From Acidobacteriota bacterium (GTDB taxonomy: Bacteria; Acidobacteriota; Thermoanaerobaculia; UBA5066): DNA of 7,466 nt. Each line of letters begins with the position of its first letter. Positions within the stretch are counted from its first letter, which is position 1. Where the stretch lies: NCBI GenBank assembly GCA_016789625.1, contig JAEUQS010000385.1, forward strand, positions 1-7,466, given 5' to 3'. A program made the position numbers and the translations under genes. The notes below the pieces were generated by a model that did no database searches, was not told where the DNA came from, and saw only the letters and a list, made by a program, of their open reading frames with translations. Positions 1 to 5,325 of the stretch are shown in pieces.

Positions 1-122
1 TCCTGGCCGGAGCGGCCCGGGAAGCCGCGCGCAAGTGGCGCTACCGGCCCGCTCGCGTGAACGGCCAGCCGGTGGCCGTATGGCTCACCGTGCGGGTGAA
101 GTTCGACCTGGGAGGCGGTTGA
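1..122 (+). CDS. TonB-type energy transducer, C-terminal fragment (5' end outside window)
   Basis: The reading frame opens at base 3 and closes at TGA 120-122, leaving 39 residues. They include EAARKWRYRPARVNGQPVAV and end VRVKFDLGGG. An Ala-rich helix, a W-x-Y/F-x-P-A motif, a variable N-G-x-P-V turn and a final amphipathic V-x-V-x-F strand form the typical end of the TonB C-terminal domain, the periplasmic part that contacts TonB-dependent receptors or other partners. The N-terminal membrane anchor and proline-rich stretch are outside the window, so whether this is a classical TonB or a cyclase-associated TonB-box protein cannot be told. The last codons lie in the left arm of an inverted repeat. 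The family call is firm given the conserved motif; the specific role is unknown. Confidence 0.8.
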   Translation, partial: LAGAAREAARKWRYRPARVNGQPVAVWLTVRVKFDLGGG

Positions 123-146
123 GTCTGAATTTGCCGGACCGCCTCC
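111..146. repeat. Inverted repeat between tonB-like gene and cyclase
   Basis: GGAGGCGGT (111-119) is perfectly complementary to ACCGCCTCC (138-146), with an 18-base loop. The left arm codes for the final glycines of the TonB-like protein, and the right arm abuts the TATAAT at 147. As RNA it could form a 9-bp stem at the 3' end of the upstream transcript. The nearest T run (158-162) is 11 bases away, so it is not a textbook intrinsic terminator. As DNA it covers the -35 zone of the cyclase promoter and could be an operator. Only the repeat is seen; both roles are inferred. Confidence 0.5.
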
Positions 147-152
147 TATAAT
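147..152 (+). promoter_or_regulatory. -10 element of the cyclase-rdgB promoter
   Basis: A perfect TATAAT lies 11 bases before the cyclase ATG (164), in otherwise GC-rich DNA where it stands out. No good -35 is present at 16-18 bp spacing (the hexamer at 124-129 is TCTGAA), and TTGCCG at 131-136 is too close. Initiation about 7 bases downstream would leave a leader of only about 4-5 nt, and no Shine-Dalgarno motif precedes the ATG, so the mRNA would be almost leaderless. Confidence 0.55.
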
Positions 153-163
153 CGACCGTTTTC

Positions 164-1792
164 ATGCTCGAGCTGGTTTATGAAGCCGAGGGGCGTCCCC
201 ACCGCTACCGGTTGAGCGGGACGGAGATCTCGCTCGGGCGCTCGAGCGAGAACGAGATCGTGCTGAACGATTTCTCGGTGTCGAGGAAGCACGCCATCCT
301 GCGGCGGGAAAACGACCGCTGGGTCGTGGCCGACCAGAATTCCACGAACGGCATCAAGGTGAACGGGCGCTTCGTCACGCAGTCGGCGATCGCGGCGGGC
401 GACGTCCTGACGGTCGGGACCTTCACCTTGACGGTACGCGAGGAGCTGCCGAGCGGGCCGGCCAAGAAGGCGCCCGGTACCGAGTCCACGTCGACGTTCG
501 TGCGCTCGATCGCGGACTTCAACCGCGACTTCGGGCTCGAGCACGTGGCGGCGGTCGTGGAGCCTTCGTCGGGCCTTTCGAGCTCCTCCCGGCGCTTCGC
601 GTCGCAGGTCGCGCGCGGAAAGATCTTCGAGATCCTCGTCCAGGTCGCCAAGACGCTCATCGATGCCAAGCGCCTCGACGAGATCCTGGGCCGCCTGCTG
701 GACCTTCTCTTCGAGTACCTCCCGGCAGAACGCGGTGTCGTGGTGCTCCTCGACCCGAACGACCGGCTCGTGCCCACGCTCGCCCGTCAGCGCGGCCGCG
801 AGGGCGTCGAGGTGACCGAGCCCTTCTCCCACACCATCGTGGATACCGTCGTCCGCGAGAGGGTCGCCGTCCTCACCTCGGACGCGCTCGCCGACGGGCG
901 CTTCGAGGCCGGGCAGTCGATCCGCATCCAGCAGATCCGCTCGGCCATGTGCGTGCCGCTCTGGATCAAGGACCGCATCATCGGAGCTCTCCACGTGGAC
1001 ACGCCGCTCCGGGTCGGGACGTTCACGGCCGACGATCTCGACCTCCTCACCGCGCTCGGCAACTTCGGCGCGGTGGCCATCGAACGGGCGCGGCTCCAGC
1101 AGCGGGTCGAGGAGGAGCAGAGGATCCGCGAGCGCCTCTCGCGGTACCACTCGCCCGGCGTCGTCGAGGAGATCGTCTCGGAACCCTCGCAGGGGGTGGA
1201 GAAGGTCCGCACGCGGAACGTGACGGTCTTCTTCTGCGACATCGTGGGCTTCACGACGCTCGCCGAGACGATGGATCCGGCCGCTCTCTCGAAGTTCCTC
1301 AACCACGTGTTCACGTACGCGGCCGATGCGATCTTCGCGGAGGGCGGAACCCTCGACAAGTTCATCGGGGACGCCGTGATGGCGTTCTTCGGAGCCCCGA
1401 TTCCCCAGCCCGACCATCCGCGCCGCGCCATCGCCGCGGCCGCGCGGCTCCTCGAGCACATCCTCGCGTGGAACATCGAGCGGGCCCAGCGCAACGAAGC
1501 CCCGGTGATCATCCGCATCGGCATCAACTCGGGGAACGCCGTCGTGGGAGACATCGGCTCGGACACGCGCGTCGACTACACGGTTCTCGGGAACACGGTG
1601 AACATCGCGGCGCGGCTCGAGGAGTACGTCGCGGGCCCGAACGAGATCGTCGTGGGCGAAGAGACCGCACGGGCGGCCGCTCCCTACTTCGCGTTCGAGC
1701 CGCTGGGCGAGATCCGTCTCAAGGGCCTCACGCGGGGCATGGCGGCCTTCCGGGTCAAGCTGGACCCCGCGGGCCGCCCGCTCCCGCGCTGA
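164..1792 (+). CDS. FHA-GAF-class III (IIIb) adenylate cyclase
   Basis: A 542-residue soluble signalling enzyme predicted to make cAMP from ATP; no signal peptide or membrane segment is seen. An FHA phosphothreonine-binding domain spans about 1-92 (GRSSEN 25-30, SRKHA 40-44, NSTNG 59-63). A Ser/Thr-rich linker (about 93-145) follows, then a GAF sensor domain (about 155-312), a coiled connector ending RYHSPGVVEEI (327-337) and a catalytic domain (about 350-533). In the catalytic domain the metal-binding aspartates are D359 (FCDIVGFT) and D403 (KFIGDAVMAFFG), the adenine-selecting pair is K399/T473 (DYTVLGNTVN), and the transition-state residues are N480 and R484. The Lys/Thr pair is the class IIIb signature known from cyanobacterial CyaC/CyaB1-type cyclases, some of which respond to bicarbonate. 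With all six positions present it should be active as a homodimer. FHA suggests control by a Ser/Thr kinase; the GAF ligand is unknown. The stop codon overlaps the next gene by one base. ATG 164 is the first in-frame start that keeps the whole FHA domain. Confidence 0.93.
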   Translation: MLELVYEAEGRPHRYRLSGTEISLGRSSENEIVLNDFSVSRKHAILRRENDRWVVADQNSTNGIKVNGRFVTQSAIAAGDVLTVGTFTLTVREELPSGPAKKAPGTESTSTFVRSIADFNRDFGLEHVAAVVEPSSGLSSSSRRFASQVARGKIFEILVQVAKTLIDAKRLDEILGRLLDLLFEYLPAERGVVVLLDPNDRLVPTLARQRGREGVEVTEPFSHTIVDTVVRERVAVLTSDALADGRFEAGQSIRIQQIRSAMCVPLWIKDRIIGALHVDTPLRVGTFTADDLDLLTALGNFGAVAIERARLQQRVEEEQRIRERLSRYHSPGVVEEIVSEPSQGVEKVRTRNVTVFFCDIVGFTTLAETMDPAALSKFLNHVFTYAADAIFAEGGTLDKFIGDAVMAFFGAPIPQPDHPRRAIAAAARLLEHILAWNIERAQRNEAPVIIRIGINSGNAVVGDIGSDTRVDYTVLGNTVNIAARLEEYVAGPNEIVVGEETARAAAPYFAFEPLGEIRLKGLTRGMAAFRVKLDPAGRPLPR

Positions 1793-2361
1793 TGAAGCTC
1801 GACGGCCTCGTCTTCATCACGTCGAATCCGGGCAAGGCGCGCGAGGTGGCGCGGTTCCTGGGCCGCGAAGTGAAGGCGGTGCCGCTCGACCTGCCCGAGA
1901 TCCAGGACGTGAGCTTCGACGTCGTCGCGCGCCGGAAGGCGCTCGACGCCGCGAAGGCCGCGGGCACGCCCGTGCTCGTGGAGGACTCGGGGCTCGAGGT
2001 CGCGGCCTGGAACGGGTTCCCGGGCGCCCTCACGAAGTGGATCACGGTGCATTCGTCGCAGGAGACGCTCGCCCGCATGCTGGACGGCTTCGCCGACCGC
2101 CGCGCGGAGGCCGTCTCGGCTCTGGCCATCGCCGGTCCGGACGACCGGGAAGGCGACGTCCTCGTCGTCGAGGGCCGCGTGAAGGGGAGCCTTGCCACAG
2201 AGCCCCGGGGCGCGAACGGATTCGGCTGGGACGTGCTCTTCATCCCCGACGGCGACACCCGCACGTTCGCCGAGATGGAGCTGGGAGAGAAGGACGCGAT
2301 CTCCCACCGGTTCCGCGCGTTCGAGGCGTTGCGCCGGGCTCTGGCCGCTCAGAAACTCTGA
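1792..2361 (+). CDS. rdgB: Non-canonical purine NTP pyrophosphatase (XTP/dITP diphosphatase, Ham1/ITPA family)
   Basis: A cytoplasmic house-cleaning enzyme of 189 residues that hydrolyses ITP, dITP and XTP to monophosphates plus PPi, keeping deaminated purines out of nucleic acids. Family motifs run in order: TSNPGK (10-15), VEDSGL (63-68), NGFPGALTKWI (74-84), GANGFGWDVLF (140-150) and SHRFRA (171-176). The blocks LDLPEIQD, FPGxxxKW, FGWDxxF-PDG and the TFAEM...EKDAISHRFRA ending resemble human ITPA and archaeal homologues more than E. coli RdgB, whose equivalent blocks differ (for example APGxYSARY). ATG 1792 shares its A with the cyclase stop TGA (TGATG), so translation is probably coupled and no separate ribosome binding site is needed. 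The 3' end overlaps coaE by 13 bp. Catalytic call firm; subtype from remembered motifs. Confidence 0.93.
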   Translation: MKLDGLVFITSNPGKAREVARFLGREVKAVPLDLPEIQDVSFDVVARRKALDAAKAAGTPVLVEDSGLEVAAWNGFPGALTKWITVHSSQETLARMLDGFADRRAEAVSALAIAGPDDREGDVLVVEGRVKGSLATEPRGANGFGWDVLFIPDGDTRTFAEMELGEKDAISHRFRAFEALRRALAAQKL

Positions 2362-2367
2362 GCGGCC
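2343..2367. terminator. Perfect palindrome over both stop codons of convergent rdgB and coaE
   Basis: GGCCGCTCAG (2343-2352), loop AAACT (2353-2357) and CTGAGCGGCC (2358-2367) form a perfect 10-bp stem. It contains the rdgB stop (2359-2361, + strand) and the coaE stop (2349-2351, - strand), so each mRNA ends in the same hairpin. Because of the symmetry both proteins have Ala-Ala-Gln just before the last two residues. There is no T tract on either side, so it may act as a bidirectional pause, Rho-dependent end or 3' stability element rather than a classical intrinsic terminator. Confidence 0.55.
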
Positions 2368-2963
2368 CGCTCGCGGAGCTGCCGCGCGAGCGCGCGGGCC
2401 TTCGCGACGAGGGCCTCCTCCGAGCCGTCGTTCCGGAGGACCACGTCGGACAGCTCTTCGCGTCGCGTGTCCCCGAGCTGGGCCCTCATGCGGTCGCGCA
2501 GCTCCTCGACCGGGACCTCGGGGTTCCGGGCCGCCGCCCGCGCCAGGCGGACGTCCTCGGGCGCCGAGACCGTGACGACGACGTCGAAGCGCGCCCGTCC
2601 GCCGCTTTCCAGGAGGAGCGTGGCCTCCACGACGCCGAGCCGCTCGCCCGCCCGTTCGAGCTCGTGGAACCAGCGGGCGTGCTCCGCATGGACGAGGGGG
2701 TGAATCAGCGCGTTGAGCCGCGCGACGCGGTCCGGGTGCCCGAACACATGAGCGCCCAGCCGGGCCCGTGCGACCGCGCCCGATTCGTCGAGAAACTCCG
2801 GGCCGAAGGCGCTCGCGATGGCGAGCGCTCCCGGCTGGCCCGGTTCGTACAGCTCGCGAACGACGAGGTCCGCATCGCGAACCGGCAGACCCTCTCGGGC
2901 CAGCGCCCGCGCGACGCTGCTCTTGCCGGACGCCAGGCCTCCCGTGAGGCCCACGCGGAGCAT
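2349..2963 (-). CDS. coaE: Dephospho-CoA kinase
   Basis: Catalyses the last step of coenzyme A synthesis, ATP-dependent phosphorylation of the 3'-OH of dephospho-CoA, in the cytoplasm. The 204-residue protein has the P-loop GLTGGLASGKSSV (5-17), the substrate-binding DAD (30-32), the IHPLV block (87-91), a lid region (about 138-165) and a final helix ending VVLRNDGS (174-181), all in family order and at usual length (about 200). The common V-P-L-L block before the lid reads ATLLLES (114-120), with Thr for Pro. ATG 2961-2963 is chosen because it begins directly with the MLRVGLTGG strand and shares one base with the folD stop (TGATG on the - strand), pointing to translational coupling. An in-frame extension upstream exists but lies inside folD and is not needed. 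Confidence 0.94.
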   Translation of the reverse strand: MLRVGLTGGLASGKSSVARALAREGLPVRDADLVVRELYEPGQPGALAIASAFGPEFLDESGAVARARLGAHVFGHPDRVARLNALIHPLVHAEHARWFHELERAGERLGVVEATLLLESGGRARFDVVVTVSAPEDVRLARAAARNPEVPVEELRDRMRAQLGDTRREELSDVVLRNDGSEEALVAKARALARQLRERAAQSF

Positions 2964-3877
2964 CAGCGGCGAGCCCGCGCGAGCTGGACGGTGTTGAAGA
3001 GGAGGCGCGCGATGGTGAGCGGGCCGACCCCGCCGGGAACGGGTGTCAGACGCGAGGCCTGCTCCGGGACGCTCGACGGGTCGCAGTCGCCCACGAGCGT
3101 GCTGCCTTTCTTCTCCCACTCGGCGAGGCGAACGGCATCGCCGGGGAAGAAGCGCTCCACGTCCTCGCGGCGGCTGACGCGGTTGATGCCGACGTCCACG
3201 ACGACGGCCCCCGGCTTCACGTATTCGCCCGTGACGAACCCCGCGCGACCCAGCGCCACGATGAGGATGTCGGCCTCGCGGCAGACTCCCGGCAGGTCAC
3301 GGGTCTTGGAATGCGCGATGGTGACCGTGGCGTCGGCCTTGAGGAGCAGGGTCGCCATGGGCTTCCCGACGATGTCGCTGCGGCCCACGACGACGGCCCT
3401 TTTTCCGGCGATCTCGACGCCCTCGCGCACGAGGAGCTCGAGGATGCCGGCGGGTGTGCAGGGAACGGGAGCGGGCTTGCCCTGGACCAGCCGCCCGACG
3501 TTCACCGGATGGAAGCCGTCGGCGTCCTTGGCGGGGTCGATGGACTCGAGCACGCGCGCCGTGTCGATGTGCTTCGGAAGCGGGAGCTGGACCAGGATGG
3601 CGTCCACGGAGGAGTCGGCGTTGAGCCGGTCGATCGTCGCGAGGAGGGCTCCCTGGTCGAGGTCCCTGGGGTAGCGATGGGTCGTCTCGCGGATGCCCAC
3701 CGAGCGGGCCGCGTTCGCCTTGGCGTTGACGTAGACGTGGCTCGCCGGATCCTCGCCCACGAGGACCACGTCGAGGTCGGGGGTGATGCCCTCTCCCGCG
3801 AGCCTCGCGACGTCGGCCGCGACCTCGGCCCGGATCTCCGCCGCGACTCTCTTGCCGTCCAGAATCGATGCCGTCAT
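2963..3877 (-). CDS. folD: Bifunctional methylenetetrahydrofolate dehydrogenase / methenyltetrahydrofolate cyclohydrolase
   Basis: Interconverts 5,10-methylene-, methenyl- and 10-formyl-tetrahydrofolate, using NADP in most homologues, and so feeds purine and formyl-Met-tRNA synthesis. The 304-residue protein shows the catalytic Y49-x-x-x-K53 (YVNAKANA), VQLPLP (96-101), the DADGFHPVN folate/cofactor block (118-126), PCTP (139-142), the nucleotide-binding VVGRSDIVGKP (163-173) and the signature TPVPGGVGPLT (278-288). All key residues are present, and the length is slightly above the usual 280-300. The start at ATG 3875-3877 is supported by a GAGGAG Shine-Dalgarno motif about 6 bases upstream on the - strand; the longer frame upstream would run into ubiE. 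It is second in the ubiE-folD-coaE operon and overlaps coaE by one base. Confidence 0.96.
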   Translation of the reverse strand: MTASILDGKRVAAEIRAEVAADVARLAGEGITPDLDVVLVGEDPASHVYVNAKANAARSVGIRETTHRYPRDLDQGALLATIDRLNADSSVDAILVQLPLPKHIDTARVLESIDPAKDADGFHPVNVGRLVQGKPAPVPCTPAGILELLVREGVEIAGKRAVVVGRSDIVGKPMATLLLKADATVTIAHSKTRDLPGVCREADILIVALGRAGFVTGEYVKPGAVVVDVGINRVSRREDVERFFPGDAVRLAEWEKKGSTLVGDCDPSSVPEQASRLTPVPGGVGPLTIARLLFNTVQLARARR

Positions 3878-3909
3878 GCCGTCTCCTCGAGTTTTCAGGA
3901 AGGTGCCGC

Positions 3910-4635
3910 CTAGACGCGCGCCACGTGAATGGCCGCGATGCCGAAGATGAGTGGAGTCCAGGCCGCCTCGGAGAAGCCGGCTTCCTTCAGCCTGGCCGCC
4001 AGCGCGGCCGGTGCCGGCCACTGCGAAACGGAGTCGGGAAGGTAGCTGTAGGCCCCGGTGTCGCCCGAGACGAGCCGGCCGAGAACCGGCACGACGCGCC
4101 TCACGTGAAAGAGGACGAGCGGCGCAAGGGGGCCCGTGGGCTCAGGCGTGAACTCGAGGATGACGAAGCGGCCGCCGGGCGCGAGCACCCTGCGGATCTC
4201 CCGGAGCCCCGCCCCGGTGTCCTCGAAGTTGCGCACGCTGAAGGCCGCCGTCGCTCCCTGGAAGCTGCCCGACCGGAAGGGGAGGTGGAGACCGTCTGCG
4301 TTCGCCTCGGGGATGGCCGCACCCGCGCCGCGGAACTTCGCCTGGCCGATCGAGAGCATCGCGAACGTGAAGTCCGCGGCCAGAACGTGCGCGCGGCCGG
4401 CCGTCCTGCGGTGGATCTCGAGCGCCAGATCGCCCGTGCCGGAGCCGACGTCGAGGACTCTCTCGCCCGGCTTCGGATCGAGCAGCGCGACGGCCTTTCG
4501 CCTCCACGCGACGTCCATCCCCCCCGACAGCACGCGGTTCAGGAGGTCGTAGCGGGGAGCGACGCGGGAGAACATCGCCCGAACGGCCGAGCCCGACTTG
4601 TCGACGGAGACGGAGGTCAGGGCGTCCACGGTCAC
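3910..4635 (-). CDS. ubiE: Quinone C-methyltransferase, UbiE/MenG (COQ5) family
   Basis: SAM-dependent methylation of the demethylmenaquinone or 2-polyprenyl-6-methoxy-benzoquinol ring, a late step of respiratory quinone synthesis near the inner membrane. From GTG 4635 the protein has 241 residues: the N-terminal helix with MFSRVAPRYDLLN (21-33), SAM motif I VLDVGSGTGDL (60-70), D88 in AADFTFAML, ADGLHLPF (113-120), SVRNFED (133-139), VLAPGGRFVILEF (150-162), YSYLPDSVSQWP (196-207) and the ending FGIAAIHVARV. The FGxRN signature reads FSVRN, a Ser for Gly. No menaquinone or ubiquinone genes lie nearby to decide the substrate; menaquinone is likely if this is an acidobacterium. The start is uncertain: GTG 4635 or GTG 4629 fit family length, while ATG 4575 would delete conserved sequence. 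No ribosome binding site is seen. First gene of the - strand operon. Confidence 0.9.
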   Translation of the reverse strand: MTVDALTSVSVDKSGSAVRAMFSRVAPRYDLLNRVLSGGMDVAWRRKAVALLDPKPGERVLDVGSGTGDLALEIHRRTAGRAHVLAADFTFAMLSIGQAKFRGAGAAIPEANADGLHLPFRSGSFQGATAAFSVRNFEDTGAGLREIRRVLAPGGRFVILEFTPEPTGPLAPLVLFHVRRVVPVLGRLVSGDTGAYSYLPDSVSQWPAPAALAARLKEAGFSEAAWTPLIFGIAAIHVARV

Positions 4636-4643
4636 GCAGAGGC

Positions 4644-4649
4644 AGGGTA
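4644..4649 (-). promoter_or_regulatory. Possible extended -10 element for the ubiE-folD-coaE operon
   Basis: On the - strand TGG precedes TACCCT, giving an extended -10 pattern (TGn then TAnnnT) 8 bases before the GTG at 4635. Only three of six hexamer bases match consensus and the -35 zone (TTCCGG at 16 bp) is weak. Its position would place the transcript start at or next to the GTG, which fits the lack of a Shine-Dalgarno motif. A weak call that rests mainly on position. Confidence 0.3.
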
Positions 4650-4681
4650 CCAAACGCCGCGCGTCCCGGAATCCATTTCGC

Positions 4682-4710
4682 TTGACACAGGGGCGCCGCT
4701 GACGTAATTT
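4682..4710 (+). promoter_or_regulatory. Sigma-70-type promoter of the rplM-rpsI-rpsB(-tsf) operon
   Basis: A perfect -35 TTGACA (4682-4687) is separated by 17 bp from TAATTT (4705-4710), which keeps the T, A and final T of the -10 consensus. It lies in the divergent region between ubiE and rplM and points toward rplM. Initiation near 4717 would give a leader of about 160 nt before the GTG of rplM. The exact -35, ideal spacing and position upstream of a ribosomal protein cluster make this the best promoter in the window. Confidence 0.65.
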
Positions 4711-4716
4711 CCGCCG

Positions 4717-4876
4717 TCCCGCCGGGCCTCTTGCTCGCGGGGTCCCCTGCGCCCGGGTCCCAGGCCCTTCGGGGCGGCTCTTTTGAGCGTCGTCCGCGTC
4801 GGTATTGGAACCCGAAATCCGTTCGCCACGCCTTCCCGTGATGGGAACGCGAACCAACCGGAGACGTTTGAAGCCC
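4717..4876 (+). promoter_or_regulatory. Structured 5' leader of the rplM operon (candidate autoregulatory or attenuator RNA)
   Basis: Three hairpins can be drawn by eye. GCCC-TTCG-GGGC (4764-4775) has a UUCG tetraloop; GCTC-TTTT-GAGC (4777-4788) lies right after it. The largest, 4821-4854, has an outer stem GTTCGC (4821-4826) with GCGAAC (4849-4854) and an inner stem TTCCC (4833-4837) with GGGAA (4843-4847), joined by an asymmetric bulge of 6 and 1 bases. It ends 5 bases before the GGAG (4860-4863) of the likely rplM ribosome binding site. Ribosomal protein operons are often controlled by a protein binding its own leader; whether L13 or another product does so here is inference. I do not recognise a named leader family. 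Confidence 0.4.
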
Positions 4877-5311
4877 GTGAGCACCCGAACGCCGTTGCCG
4901 AATATGTCCGAGATCTCCCGCCGGTGGATCGTCCTCGATGCCGATGGGAAGGTTCTGGGGCGGCTCGCCACCGAGGTGGCACGCCACCTCACCGGAAAGA
5001 CCAAAGCCCTCTACACCCCCTTCTTCGACACCGGCGACTTCGTCGTCATCGTCAACGCCGAAAAGGTGGTCCTGACGGGTGCGAAGGAAGGCGCCAAGAT
5101 GTACCGGCGCCACACGGGCTTTCCGGGAGGTCTCAAGGAGACCGCGGCCGGCAAGATGCGCGCCGAGAAGCCCACGAAGCTCCTCGAGTCCGCCGTCTGG
5201 GGAATGATGCCCAAGACCAAGCTCGGCAAGAAGATGTTCAAGAAGCTCAAGGTCTATGCGGGTCCCAGCCACCCGCACAGCGCGCAGGCACCCGCCCGCG
5301 CGACGGCCTGA
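4877..5311 (+). CDS. rplM: 50S ribosomal protein L13
   Basis: Early-assembly protein of the large subunit, binding 23S rRNA. From GTG 4877 the protein has 144 residues (E. coli: 142), with RRWIVLDADGKVLGRLATEV (15-34), YTPFFDTGD (46-54), VNAEKVVLTG (59-68), HTGFPGG (79-85), the VWGMMPKTKLGKKMF block (107-121) and KVYAGPSHPHSAQ (125-137). The start is a choice: GTG 4877 gives the normal N-terminal segment (K/R-T-x-x-P about 12-14 residues before the conserved W17) and has GGAG (4860-4863) 13 bases upstream, a rather long spacing. ATG 4904 would remove that segment, while ATG 4841 and ATG 4805 would add 12 or 24 unusual residues and fall in the leader. First gene of the translation operon, 14 bases before rpsI. 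Confidence 0.95.
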   Translation: MSTRTPLPNMSEISRRWIVLDADGKVLGRLATEVARHLTGKTKALYTPFFDTGDFVVIVNAEKVVLTGAKEGAKMYRRHTGFPGGLKETAAGKMRAEKPTKLLESAVWGMMPKTKLGKKMFKKLKVYAGPSHPHSAQAPARATA

Positions 5312-5325
5312 GAGTCCAGGGAGAG

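Noticed and set aside
146..1459. Long open frame on the - strand opposite the cyclase (437 codons)
   Set aside because: It is the codon-phase shadow of the cyclase in GC-rich DNA: Arg/Glu/Asp/Leu-rich low-complexity protein, no recognisable motif, while the + strand frame has complete catalytic motifs.
2964..3119. Upstream in-frame extension of coaE to an earlier ATG
   Set aside because: The extension lies inside folD, is not homologous to any CoaE N-terminus I know, and the TGATG start at 2963 gives exactly the normal length.
2037..3674. Long + strand open frame running through the end of rdgB, coaE and folD (545 codons)
   Set aside because: It crosses three well-supported genes, two on the other strand, and its product is Arg/Pro-rich without a family pattern.
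4636..5004. Upstream extension of ubiE across the divergent promoter into rplM
   Set aside because: It would cover the rplM promoter, leader and first codons, and adds about 120 residues absent from UbiE/MenG proteins.
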